A DNA stretch of 64,000 bases, taken from Adiantum capillus-veneris (lineage: Eukaryota; Streptophyta; Polypodiopsida; Polypodiales; Pteridaceae). The stretch lies in contig CM043963.1 in assembly GCA_014529385.2 (NCBI GenBank), positions 108,726,912-108,790,911 of the forward strand. The letters run 5' to 3'. Made by a program: the position numbers and the translations under genes. The notes beneath the pieces were generated by a model. The model was not told the DNA's origin. It saw only the letters and a program-made list of their open reading frames with translations, and made no database searches. Below are positions 45,872 through 56,223 of this stretch, piece by piece (the first letter of the stretch is position 1; each line of letters opens with the position of its first letter).

Positions 45872-48514
45872 GCTGAGACGCGCTTTTCCCAAACGCTGGC
45901 TTTTTGCATCACGAACAGTCAGACGAAAGTAGCTCCCCATGACCAGACATCATGTCTTGAAAATGATGTCGCCACTGTTGTGGCCACCTTAAGGACTTGT
46001 GCCAAGAAGAAGGATCTGCCCCGAGGCACTAGAGCCCATGCAAATGCTTTGAAATGGGGGCTCCTTGAATGGTGCTCCAATGTGGCCAACACTTTAGTGA
46101 GCATGTATTCAAGATGTGGCAATTTTGCGAAGGCACACCAAATGCTTGAGGAGCTTTGTATTGAAGATGTCGTTGGTTGGTCTGCACTCATTGCTGGTTA
46201 TGCTCAACAGGGACATGGACAAGATGCCTTGAATTGTTATGATAAGATGCAGATGGAGGGCGTCTTCCCCAATGCCGTAACCTTCATCTTTGCTTTGAAA
46301 GCTTGTGGTATCATAAGAGCAGAGGGCAGGGGGAAACAAATTCATGAGGAGATTGCCAAACATGGAATCCTAGAAGGAGATCTTATGCTTGGCAATGCTT
46401 TGGTGAATATGTATGCCAAATGTGGTGCTTTGTCAAAAGCACGACAAGTGCTTGAGGAGCTCCCTGCACGTAATATCGTCTCGTGGTCTACATTAATCAT
46501 AGGATATGCCCAGTATGGGCAAGGGCACAATGCTCTTAAATGTTTTAGACAGATGCAGGAGGAAGGCCTAACCCCTAATGATGTCACCTTTATTTGCCTC
46601 TTGAAAGCTTGTGCAAGCATGGGAGCAGCTGACAAAGGGCAAGAGATCCATTTTGAGATAGCTAGACATGGGTTATTGGGAAAAAGTATCGTACTTGGCA
46701 ATGCTTTGGTGGACATGTATGCCAAATGTGGCGCGCTTTCTAAAGCTGAACGGGTGCTCGAAGAACTTCCCACACGAGATGTTGTCTCTTGGTCAGCATT
46801 AATTTGTGGTTATGCTGAACATGGGCAAGGTGAAGATGCTTTGAACTGCTTTGAAAAAATGCGGTGTGAAGGCGTACCTCCCAACATTGTCACTTTCATT
46901 TGCATTTTGAAAGCATGTGGCACCACAAGTTCAATTCACAAGGGGGAACAAATCCATGATGAGATTGCCAGGCAGGGGCTACTCGAGAAAGATTCTACAC
47001 TTGGCAATGCTTTGGTGGATATGTATGCAAAATGTGGTGCTCTTGCAAAAGCACGTGGAGTGCTTAATGAGCTTCCTGTACGAGATGTTGTCTCTTGGTC
47101 TGCGCTGATTGCAGGGTACGTCCAACGAGGGCAAGGCGAAGATGCTCTTGATTGTCTGAACAGTATGCAACGGGAAGGCCTCTCTCCGGATTATGTCACC
47201 TTCGCTTTCGTTTTGAAAGCCTGCAGCAGCATAGGAGACATCAAGAAGGGGGAAGAGATTCATGATGAAATTGTAAGGAAAGGGTTGCTGAAAAAAGATG
47301 TTACTCTCGGTAATGCTTTAGTGGACATGTATGCCAAGTGTGGTGCACTTGCAAAAGCCAAACAAGTGCTCAAGGAGCTTCCTGTCAGGGATGTTGTCTC
47401 TTGGTCTGCGCTCATTGCGGGGTATGCTGACAAGGGGCAGGGTCAGGATGCTTTGGACTGTCTTGAGCAGATGCAGTCTGAGGGTCTCTCTCCCAACTCT
47501 ATAACTTACATTTCCATCTTGAAAGCCTGTGGCAGTATAAGAGCAGTTGACAAGGGGGAACAAATACATGCAGAGATTGCAACAAAGGGTTTGCTGAAAG
47601 ACAACATTAAGTTAGGCAATGCTTTGGTGGACATGTATGCCAAAAGTGGGGCCATTGCTAAGGCACAAGAAATAATGGAGGAGCTCTCAATCTGTGATGC
47701 AATTTCATGGAGTGCAATAATCACAGGATACGTGCAGCGGGGCCAAGGTGAGGAGGGGTTGAGGTGTTTTGAAAGGATGCTCTGCAAAGGAAGTCCTCCT
47801 GATGAAGTAATCTTTGTGTGTGTATTGAAGGCTTGTGCCAGCATGGGAGCAGCTGATAAGGGGAAGCGCATTCATGATGAGATCAACAGGCAGGGACTCC
47901 TAGGGAAGGACTTGGTACTTGGCAATGCTTTGGTGGACATGTATGCCAAATGCGGAGCGCTTGCAAAAGCCCAACAGATCCTAGACGAGCTCCCTGTTGA
48001 AGATGTCGTGTCGTGGTCTGCATTGATCACTGCATACGCCCAAGAAGGGCAGTATAGCAATGCTTTAAGCTGTTTTGAGCAAATGCTGCTTAGAGGCATT
48101 CTTCCAGATAGAGTCGCATTTTCTTGTGTGCTTAATGCATGCAGTCACTCAGGTCTTGTCGATGAGGGCCAAATGTACTTCACAAGTATGAGTCCTGAAC
48201 ATGGAGTACCTCCAGATTTGGAGCACTTTACTTGCATGGTCGATCTTTTTGGACGGGCAGGACATCTGGATAAAGCGATTTCAATGATTCAAAAGATGCC
48301 ATCAACCAACTATCCTGCAGCTTGGTCTGCTCTTCTAGGCGCTTGCCAGAAATGCGGCGATGTTATTGCAGGGAAATTTGCTTTTGATCATGCAGTATGT
48401 GTTGACAAAAAGGATCCCGCAACTTATGTTGCTATGATCAATATGTACACAGCTGCTGGTATGCATGAGGAATCGCGGAGCATCCAAGCCTTACAAATGA
48501 AAAATACAGCTTAG
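45872..48514 (+). CDS. PLS-class pentatricopeptide repeat (PPR) protein, E-type end, no DYW
   Basis: Open without a stop from 45,872 to TAG 48,512-48,514, about 880 codons. There is no ATG in the first 230 bases; 45,980 is GTG, and PPR-like sequence (ATLRTCAKKKDLPRGTRAHA) already precedes the first Met near 46,100, so the true start is upstream or on another exon. Seven PLS triplets of almost exactly 101 residues repeat the pattern VVSWSALIAGYAQ, KACGSI-KGEQIHDEIA, NALVDMYAKCGALAKA. The C terminus (AAWSALLGACQKCGDV, then TYVAMINMYTAAG) is an E-type domain that ends early, with no DYW deaminase. Family knowledge: such proteins bind organellar RNA site-specifically, often for C-to-U editing with a DYW partner. 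It is the only intact non-transposon gene here. Confidence 0.9.
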   Translation, partial: AETRFSQTLAFCITNSQTKVAPHDQTSCLENDVATVVATLRTCAKKKDLPRGTRAHANALKWGLLEWCSNVANTLVSMYSRCGNFAKAHQMLEELCIEDVVGWSALIAGYAQQGHGQDALNCYDKMQMEGVFPNAVTFIFALKACGIIRAEGRGKQIHEEIAKHGILEGDLMLGNALVNMYAKCGALSKARQVLEELPARNIVSWSTLIIGYAQYGQGHNALKCFRQMQEEGLTPNDVTFICLLKACASMGAADKGQEIHFEIARHGLLGKSIVLGNALVDMYAKCGALSKAERVLEELPTRDVVSWSALICGYAEHGQGEDALNCFEKMRCEGVPPNIVTFICILKACGTTSSIHKGEQIHDEIARQGLLEKDSTLGNALVDMYAKCGALAKARGVLNELPVRDVVSWSALIAGYVQRGQGEDALDCLNSMQREGLSPDYVTFAFVLKACSSIGDIKKGEEIHDEIVRKGLLKKDVTLGNALVDMYAKCGALAKAKQVLKELPVRDVVSWSALIAGYADKGQGQDALDCLEQMQSEGLSPNSITYISILKACGSIRAVDKGEQIHAEIATKGLLKDNIKLGNALVDMYAKSGAIAKAQEIMEELSICDAISWSAIITGYVQRGQGEEGLRCFERMLCKGSPPDEVIFVCVLKACASMGAADKGKRIHDEINRQGLLGKDLVLGNALVDMYAKCGALAKAQQILDELPVEDVVSWSALITAYAQEGQYSNALSCFEQMLLRGILPDRVAFSCVLNACSHSGLVDEGQMYFTSMSPEHGVPPDLEHFTCMVDLFGRAGHLDKAISMIQKMPSTNYPAAWSALLGACQKCGDVIAGKFAFDHAVCVDKKDPATYVAMINMYTAAGMHEESRSIQALQMKNTA

Positions 48515-48891
48515 AAGAAGCTGAGTTGCCTAATATGACTTTGCTCTCTATGGGAGCATTTGTTCAGTTCTGTTGACTTGCAAGCAGTAGTCATGCTGGT
48601 GTGAAGAGTGAAGATACTTGTTACTTCGTTAGCCTAGAGTCCACGTTCAAATTGGAGGTTGCTCAATGCATCCGCTTGGCAGCTTGCGATCGGTTGTGTG
48701 GAAGTGGTGCTCTCTCTCCTCTATCGAAAGTTTAGGTTTGCGATTTCCTACAGCAGCTGTAAATCAAAAGCAGGACAAGAGGAACACAGGGAGTTGACGA
48801 CAGAGAGTTGGCAGGGAGTCGAGGATGGAGTCTAGAGACATCGGATCGCGCACTTTGTAGCCTTTGCAACAAACGACTTGATAACTGAGGT

Positions 48892-48945
<54 letters not shown>

Positions 48946-49245
48946 GATAGTTTCCTACAACGTTATAAATTCTCATCTTCTTCTTCTTCTCTTTCTCTCT
49001 CTTTCTCTCTCTACAGTTTCTCTTTTCAAGTGAAGTGAAGTAACCTCGAGTTTGTGCAGAGTACTAGATTTGAGCTAAATCCTTAAACACTTCCCTGCAC
49101 CTGACAATTTCTCCATTCTCTCATTTCCTTCTTTATTGCCGACATCCTTTTCCCTGTCCTCATGAAGGAGGCTTTGTGGGCGACCAGCTAGGTATGCGTC
49201 TTCTTACATGTGGGGGAAGCCATTGGCACTTCTCCGATGCTTCCC

Positions 49246-49293
<48 letters not shown>

Positions 49294-49607
49294 CGAGTAT
49301 CTGGCCAATAGCACACCGTATCCCGTGAGATAAGTGGGTGTCCATGTATCTAGGCCTCACTACAAAACCATCTTCAGTGAGTTGGAGAAGATGCTCCCTA
49401 TAGAAAGCCATCTTCGTGCCTAACTCCTATGTCGGCTGAATCCAAGTCCTTCTGGTAACCAGCTGAGTCATGTCCTGGCGAATGAGCTTGGTGATCTCGG
49501 ACTGTGTAAGAGTCAGAGAGGGGGCATCCAATGAGTGTTGGAAGGGGGGTAGTCTGTCCATGCTGAATCCATGTAGCTCAAACCATGACGTCATCTCTCC
49601 ATACCAG
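48515..49607. other. Region downstream of PPR with CT and GA microsatellites
   Basis: Gene-free. (TC)n at 48,895-48,943, CTT/TCTC-rich text to about 49,012, (GA)n at 49,249-49,288. The start probably contains the PPR 3' UTR; no poly(A) signal was fixed. Confidence 0.7.
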
Positions 49608-50203
49608 TGTCAGAAACTGGTGACGTGGCATGGCCCTGGACACACTTACAAAGTGGGGCAGCAGAGCACACACACACACACACCCCGGCTTGTTGACAAT
49701 CCCGGAAAAACCGTTGACATGTTGACGTGGCATATCGTACGGTCCTCCGTGAATTGCGGCACGAAAAGCGGGACAGGCTGTACGGAAATTTGCTTTTGCG
49801 ATGACCAACTGATGACTTGGCAAAAGCGTACGGAATTCCTAAAATTATGCTTGATAGCTTTTTTTGGACCTGTTGCTTTATTATAAGAAGCTTTTAAGTT
49901 ACAGCTTTTAGGGCTCTGCTTTTGGGCATCCCTTGTAACGTATAAATAAGTGGGCTGGGCCCTCACTTCTCAGAGCATCTCGACGCAGAGTTTGAGAGTG
50001 AGAACCCTCCCACTCTCTTGTACTTTGAACACAGATTAATACAAAAGAAATACCGAAAGGGGCGCCAGTCTTTGGGGAAAATATCTTTAGGCACGGAACT
50101 CCGTCGGGCCGTGTCGAATCAATTGTGAATTGTGAATTGTTTTGAAGTAAATCTCTGCTGTGTCGCGGTAGAATCTTGACTTGGAGTGTCCAAGTTTGTT
50201 ACA
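49608..50203 (+). repeat. 5' LTR of element D
   Basis: 596 bp, TGTCAG...TTACA. Right half is clearly homologous to the LTRs ending at 63,968 and 27,375. TATA box TATAAATA at 49,941. Two TGACGTGGCA sites (49,621 and 49,723) and several TTGAC words in U3. Confidence 0.85.
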
Positions 50204-50204
50204 A

Positions 50205-50216
50205 TGGTATCAGAGC
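50205..50216 (+). promoter_or_regulatory. Primer binding site of element D
   Basis: TGGTATCAGAGC, perfect complement type for initiator tRNA-Met, one base after the LTR. Confidence 0.9.
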
Positions 50217-51610
50217 ACAGAAAGATTCTTCTTCTATGGAGGATCCGATCCTTTTTGCAGCGCGCACAGCTTTTGGGAAAGAATCTTCGTGGCCCAACCC
50301 CGGACTTATTAGCCACTCCCACCCTTCATACATCGTGCATCAGGCGCGCTCCCGTCTTCATCGCTCTGTCTTACAGGGCATAAAGCCATTAAGAATCCCA
50401 AATTATACATGGGTTCTCGTGAAGAACCTGACAGAGACGACACCTCTCAGTGGGAAGGCAAAGAAAAGTTGAAAATCCGGCGCGGGAACTGAAGAAAAGA
50501 ATGAAGATTTGGGCAAAAAAATATTTCAAACAAGTTTGCCAGAAAGGAGTACAAACGTCAACTGCAGATTGGCATATGTGTGGACAGATTGATTAAGTAC
50601 TCCAAAGACCCGAGATTGGTGAAGCGCCTGAAGAATAACCCGATTGTAAGATTTACTCGAGATGGCGTATAGCCATTGCTTCTTCTCGTAGGTAGGGAGG
50701 AAAGCCGAAAAGACAGACGAGTGCAGAAGTGGAACCTGTACTCGTAGAAAGACATGGACAAGCACTCTTGAAAAGAAGCACTTCTACAGAGCCAATACAT
50801 ATGACTTCCTCGAAGACAAGAGCAAGAAAACAACAGAATTTAAAGAAGGTGGACAATCGATTTGAATCCTTTTCTGGGTTCCGTAATGCTCGAACATGGT
50901 GGTCCACTCTTCTTCTGACGAAGGAAGCTCCAATTAAATGGTTGAAATTCAAAAGGCTCTTTATTTCTTCTCGGGAGTACGAACGAGATATACGAACCGC
51001 TTGGAATCATCTTTGGATGATCAAGGAAGATTCTTTGGACGCTTATTGCGAGAGATTTTGGAGCTCTTTTCTACTAGCTTCTTCATTTAAGGTCTCTTTT
51101 AAAGAATAGATTGAGCAGTTTTGCTGTGGACTCCCTACAGAGATCCGAGACAGTAAAGATCCGAGACTACTGTCTGGAACAAAAGTCGAATTCTATTCAA
51201 GAATTGATGGGTCTTGCGAAACGGGTTTTTGCGATACATTTCGGAAATTTGACTGACCCCACTGATGAGATCTTGACTCAAAGAACCCAACAGACCTCTC
51301 ACAATGAAAGTAGAAAGAAGAAGAGTCCCCAAGAAAAGAAAGATAAGGATGCACGACTCCGGCTCACTCTTCGGGAGAGGGCCAGCTACATCAAAGAGGG
51401 GAAGTGTTTTGGATGCGGGGAACATGGGTACATCTCCGCGAAGTGTCCTAAAAAGGCACAGAAAGAACAAGATGAAGAAAGGCCAGAGAGTTCGAAAGCT
51501 GCTGAGGAACGTGGACGAAAAGGCAAGATGAAAGCAGGACTGGTTCTAGATTGCATGGGTACTGACCCAAGCACGATTAATGAAAGTACAGAACTTTGTC
51601 GAGCTTGGGG
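50217..51610 (+). pseudogene. gag: Gag of element D
   Basis: Leader and N-terminal text to 50,728 are broken. WWSTLLLTKEAPIKWLKFKR and SLDAYCERFWSSFLL (50,880-51,080) are capsid blocks; a frame change at about 51,110 leads to SIQELMGLAKRVFAIHF and the zinc knuckle CFGCGEHGYISAKC (about 51,406-51,450). Would package the RNA. Confidence 0.8.
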
Positions 51611-52655
51611 CAAAGTGAAAGATCAAGAAGCCCTGATTTTCTTTGATGGAGGAGCCAAGGCCAACTTCATTTCACCTGAATTGGCGGCGTGGCTCGAGAT
51701 TATACCCGATCGGATGGGACCACAAGCAGAGGCAGTTCTAGCAGCACTCGGCAGGTGCATTGTCAGGGGTATTTGGGGCACAAGGACTTCTACATAATGC
51801 CCTTGGAAGGTTGTGATGTCCTCTTGGGAGAGTCTTCGTACCATAAGAACAATGCCGTGGTCGATTATCGGGCGAAGAAAGCGACATTGACTTCTGAAAA
51901 GGGCCGAAACATTGTGCTTGATGTGAAACTTAAGGGCGAGTCTGTCCCTATTGTATCGGCTTCGGCCGTTTCGAAATTAATGAAATCCAGTTTGTTTGTT
52001 TACTCGATTTTTTTGAAAGAGTTAAATGATGAACATAGAACAAATATGTCTGAACTTGATAAAGAACGCCAAGATTTTCTCCACACTCATGCCGATTGCT
52101 TTTCTGAGGGCCTGCTAGGCGACTTGCCACCAACTCGTCTTGAGGATCATACCATTGATCTGATACCTAGAAGCACACCACCGAACCGGCCACCTTATTG
52201 TGTGAGCCGAGCCTAGAATGAAGAGATTATGGACCAAGTGAAAGACCTCTTGGAAAAGGGTCTTATCTAGTTGAGTACTTCACCAAACTGCTCTCCGGTG
52301 TTGTTGGTTATGAAGAAAGACGGATCTTGGAAAATGTGCATTGATTATAGAGCTCTTAACAAAATCACCATCAAGTACATATTTTCGATTCCTAGGATCG
52401 ATGATATTCTAGACCGACTACACGGATCCTCTTGTTTCAGCAGGATCGATTTGAAGAGCGGATATCATCAAATCCGAATTGCGCCGGGAGATGTCTACAA
52501 GACAACTTTTCGGACTACCTTCGGTTTATTTGAATTTTTGGTGATGCCTTTTGACCTTAACAATGCTCTAGCGACCTTTAACCGAATGGTAGACAGGATT
52601 TTCAGAGAGTACAGATCTTTTGTTGGCACTTTCTTTGATGACATTATTGTCTTCT
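51611..52655 (+). pseudogene. pol: Protease and reverse transcriptase (first part) of element D
   Basis: ALIFFDGGAKANFISPELA is the protease site with DGGA for the usual D-S/T/P-G-A. After a frameshift near 51,750, GCDVLLGESSYHKNNAVVDY is its second half. RT follows: [14 protein letters not shown], then across two TAG stops (52,214 and 52,268) [40 protein letters not shown] and LVMPFDLNNALATFNRMVDR (Asp-Leu-Asn for the usual Gly-Leu-Thr), ending at FFDDIIVF where the inverted insertion begins. Confidence 0.9.
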
Positions 52656-52982
52656 TACAAACTTACTCCATTTACCCTACCTACTTTCCAACAAAAGTCA
52701 CTTAAATTAATAAGTGAAATATGTCAAAAATAGGGAAAATAGGTTAAATGCACTGGAAAATTCCCTTGAAGGATTTTGATGGATTCCGATGGGAATGCTT
52801 ATGATCATGATGGGTACAACCAGAGGATATGCATCTACACTAAGTGCCTGGGCATGCATGGTCTACGAACAGACTCACAAAAGTGCCAGAACACTCCTAA
52901 ATCTAGACTGACTGGACTGACTAAACCCTTGTCGTGTTGTAGCTTGTCCACGGACACATAGGGTTGGATGTGTCACGTGACA
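52656..52982 (-). repeat. Inverted fragment of the solo-LTR family (U3 only)
   Basis: Reverse complement of about the first 320 bases of the LTR at 59,031, with the TGTCACGTGACA end at the right (52,971-52,982). The copy stops just before the TATA box of that LTR (GTAAGTTTGTA, then unrelated bases). Confidence 0.85.
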
Positions 52983-53115
52983 CTTTTCCTTGAGAGTATG
53001 AAAGGCTACAATCTCTGACAGTCCTCGAGTGAAAGGAACCCCTTTCTAAGTCAACACATGCAACGGTGAAGCTATCTCTGCAAATTTTCGAATGGACCGT
53101 CGATAATAGGAGCAA
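52983..53115 (-). pseudogene. Inverted RT fragment joined to the LTR fragment
   Basis: The minus strand encodes YYRRSIRKFAEIASPLHVLT, a stop, KGVPF and AFHTLKEK, the same RT segment that element D has on the plus strand at 53,298-53,440 (YYWRFIRKFAEGASPLHILT). It is a second, non-identical copy, in inverse orientation and adjoining the LTR start. Confidence 0.8.
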
Positions 53116-53985
53116 AGGCATTATGAGATCACAAGTTGGTGATTAATGCAAAGAAGAGTGAATTTTTCCTATCAGAGATACACTTTTTGAGACACATTGT
53201 CTTAGCAGCAAGAGTGCAAATGGACCCGGTCAAGATTGAGACTATACGTGATTGGCCCGATTTGAAGAATATCCATGAAGTTAGAAGCTTCTTGGGCTTA
53301 TGTTCTTACTATTGGCGGTTCATTAGAAAGTTTGCAGAGGGTGCTTCCCCTTTGCATATCTTGACACAAAAAGGAGTCCCTTTCTCGTGGGGACCCACAG
53401 AGGTGACTGCCTTTCAGACATTGAAAGAGAAATTGACTTCAGGACCAATTTTGACTTTGTCGGATTTGCAGAAGTCATTCGAAGTATATTGTGATGCTTG
53501 TGGTCGTATCTGGGTGCGGTCTTAATGCAAGAAGGCCATGTCATTGCCTATGAGAGCCGATTGTTTTCAAGGCCGGAATTGACAGCACATATATATGAGA
53601 AAGAGCTTTTGGCGGTTATCCATGCTCTTACTCAATAACGACATTACCTACTCGGAGCCGATTTTACGGTCTTCACAGATCACCAAAGTTTACACTACTT
53701 CTTGTCACAGAAGCAGCTATCGGAAAAGCAGATGCGGTGTGCGAACATCTTGTCACAATTTCACTTCCAGATTGTCCATGTGCAGGGACACAAGAACTTG
53801 GTGGCAGATGCTTTCTCTTGGAAGCCGTTGGTTCTGGCTATTTCCGCGATACACCATAGAAGCTTTGAGGGCATGGTTGATCAGTACACCACAGATCGAG
53901 ATTTTGCAGATGTATTCGGTCGAATACAGAATGGGAAGGTAGTAGCGGGATATTCCATTCATGATGGCTACTTGATGAAGAAAAT
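53116..53985 (+). pseudogene. pol: RT end and RNase H of element D
   Basis: KLVINAKKSEFFLSEIHFL resumes RT; VRSFLGLCSYYWRFIRKFAE follows. RNase H: SFEVYCDACG, after a frameshift near 53,515 HVIAYESRLFSRPELTAHIY, LLGADFTVFTDHQSLHYFL, QIVHVQGHKNLVADAFS. A TAA near 53,637 interrupts it. Confidence 0.9.
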
Positions 53986-54660
53986 GGATGTTGTGCGTTA
54001 CACAGCCGTTGAGAGAAAAGGTTCTAACCGAATGCCACTATCCACCATTTACGGGTCACCGCGGCATTGATACCACCTTGAAAGGTGTGGAGAGATACTG
54101 CTTTTGGTCGAGACTCAAGAAGGACGTGGACGATTTTGTACGCAGTTGCTTGGTATGCCAGAAGGTCAAGTTTGACATGCATAAAGCACAGGGATTGTTA
54201 CAGCCTTCAGCCATTCCCACACGCCCTTGGGAAAGTATTGCTATGGATTTCATTTTTGATCTCCCGAAGACACAGTTGGCATGATGGTATGTGGACTGTT
54301 ATTGACAGATTTAGCAAGCAAGCTCATTTCATTCCAGTGAAGAAAACAGTCAAGCCGGATCACTTAGCAAGATTGTTCATTACTGAGATGTTCAGATTAC
54401 ATGGCATTCCTGAGACAGTTGCCTCTGAGAGAGATCCCCGATTCACAAGTTTTTTTTGGAAGGCTATTTGGGATAACATTGGGACGCGGTTGTAGCTCTC
54501 GTCATCTTTTCACCCGCAGACTGATGGGCAATGTGAGATTGCAAATTCAGTTGTATTGGATTTATTGAAGTCTTACATTTCGGATCAAAAGACTCAATGG
54601 AAAAAGTATTTGCCCTTGGTGAAATTTGCCTACAATAACATGATTCACTCTTCGACGGGG
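53986..54660 (+). pseudogene. pol: Integrase of element D, truncated by element F
   Basis: PPFTGHRGIDTTLKGVERYC with CLVCQK is the zinc module; WESIAMDFIFDLPKT, ASERDPRFTS and HPQTDGQCEIANS hold the three catalytic acids. Frame changes near 54,070 and 54,285, TAG near 54,494. The text ends at NNMIHSSTG where the LTR of F starts. Confidence 0.9.
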
Positions 54661-56158
54661 TGTAACAATGTCGGACTTTGTAAATAATTAATTTATTTAG
54701 GAGGGAATAATTATCTAATAAGTTGTGTGCACATCAGAATAGATCTAGTAGTTCTAGGGCGTCAGGTACGCCCAAATTTGGGCCAGAGCATCTCAGGGAG
54801 ACCCTAGCAAAAAATACCCTGAAGCCCTAGTAAATCGGGTCTTCAATAAAGGGGCAGATAGTAGCCTCAGATTTCAGGCTCAGACAATTACGTGCGTCAG
54901 TGCTAACACAGGAATGAGATGGGGTGCTTAGAACAACAGTAAACCTAAGGCCTGAATTATTTTTACGGCCTTAGGATAAGTCAGTTAAATTATTTTAAAT
55001 GGTTTGTGCCGGACCAAATGGCCGGACAAGTGCGAACAGGTAATGCCAGAGCAATGTCTGTACGGCATTGTGCTTGGGAGCAGCTAACATTTCATTAGTA
55101 GCATCTATGTGTGCAGTTGTGAGTTAATTTGCACATTTCATTAATATCGTAGGGATTTTTTAATGTGAAAGTTGAATGGTTTTAAAGTTATTAAGTAAGT
55201 CTGCCACTTGGCACACTTACCAATAATAAGTGGCTCTCTCACTCTCACTCTCACTCTCTCTCTTCTTCTTGCGCCCCCTCTTCCTGCTGGCTTGATAAGA
55301 GCACTCCCTCCCCCACTTCTCAGTGTTGGCAGTGCTCCTACCTCCCCTATTGTGAGTATGCTCTACGCATTGGAACCCTCCATGGAAGCTTGAGAGCAAC
55401 CCCTTGCGACATATGTGGTGGCCTCGTGCTCCCATTGTCGAGAACAAGGGTTCTCATAGCCATAGCCAGCTTTTGGTGAAGTTTCATCGCAAGAAGTTGC
55501 AGCAAGCACTCTCTTCGTAGAGTGTGGTGGCTGTAAAATCTCTGTTTTCAGCCCTTAATCACCTCTTTTAGGGTGAATTTCAGCAGAGTACTTATAGAAT
55601 TTAGTTTTTCTCTACCTACGCTACGCGTACACTAAGTTTGGTGTGATTCCATCGTGAAAAAGGTCTCTATTTCGGCATTGGAACGTGCTCAGGTAATATT
55701 TTTAGGTTATGTGCAGAAAATTACAGCAAGCATGCGTGTATGCTTCTTGCGTGTTTCTCCCTTGTTTTTATTGCGGGAATGATTATGCATAAAGGGGCAC
55801 AGTTAGCGGAAGGTAGACTCTCATTTTTGAGAGCTTCCGTTAAGTTTTGTGGAAGATAGACTCGTTTTCGAGAGTTTCCCAAAAGCTCATAGCAGAGGGA
55901 AAGTCCTCTCAGTATTTAGAGAGTAGCTTTCGCACTCTCTTAGTCAGAAGCAGAAAAGAAAGAATAGAGGACGGGCTACCCGTTCCTGTGCTTGTAAAGA
56001 TTCTACCTTAGTAATAAAGATAAATCTCTTTATGGGGGGGGACCAGCCCATCTTGTGGTCCCCAATGAAGTGTCAAGCTTTCTCTCTCCCTCTCTAATTC
56101 TCTTGAGTATTTGAAGTACAATTAAAAGTCAGTTTACGCTTCCGTCTTTTTTGTGACA
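54661..56158 (+). repeat. 5' LTR of element F
   Basis: 1,498 bp, TGTAAC...GTGACA. Contains CTCTCACTCTCA-type repeats near 55,233, and an inverted repeat CCTAAGGCC/GGCCTTAGG (54,944-54,952 and 54,967-54,975). Confidence 0.92.
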
Positions 56159-56159
56159 G

Positions 56160-56171
56160 TGGTATCAAAGC
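56160..56171 (+). promoter_or_regulatory. Primer binding site of element F
   Basis: TGGTATCAAAGC, one mismatch to the initiator tRNA-Met complement, one base after the LTR. Confidence 0.85.
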
Positions 56172-56223
56172 AAGGTAATCTCTCTCTTTCTTAAGGGATT
56201 GACGACTCTTGGCAGACTGTAGA

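Larger units (their letters stand above)
49608..54660 (+). mobile_element. Ty3 LTR retrotransposon D, cut by element F
   Basis: LTR, primer site, gag, protease, RT, RNase H and most of integrase on the plus strand. At 54,660/54,661, inside the integrase (after NNMIHSSTG), element F begins. The right part of D is not seen in the window. Many stops and frameshifts, plus a composite inverted insertion at 52,656-53,115. Confidence 0.9.

Noticed and set aside
45395-45932. Overlapping frames upstream of the PPR gene as a separate gene
   Set aside because: Several frames of similar length, none with a domain, one over a dispersed repeat; could hold a first exon but cannot be shown.
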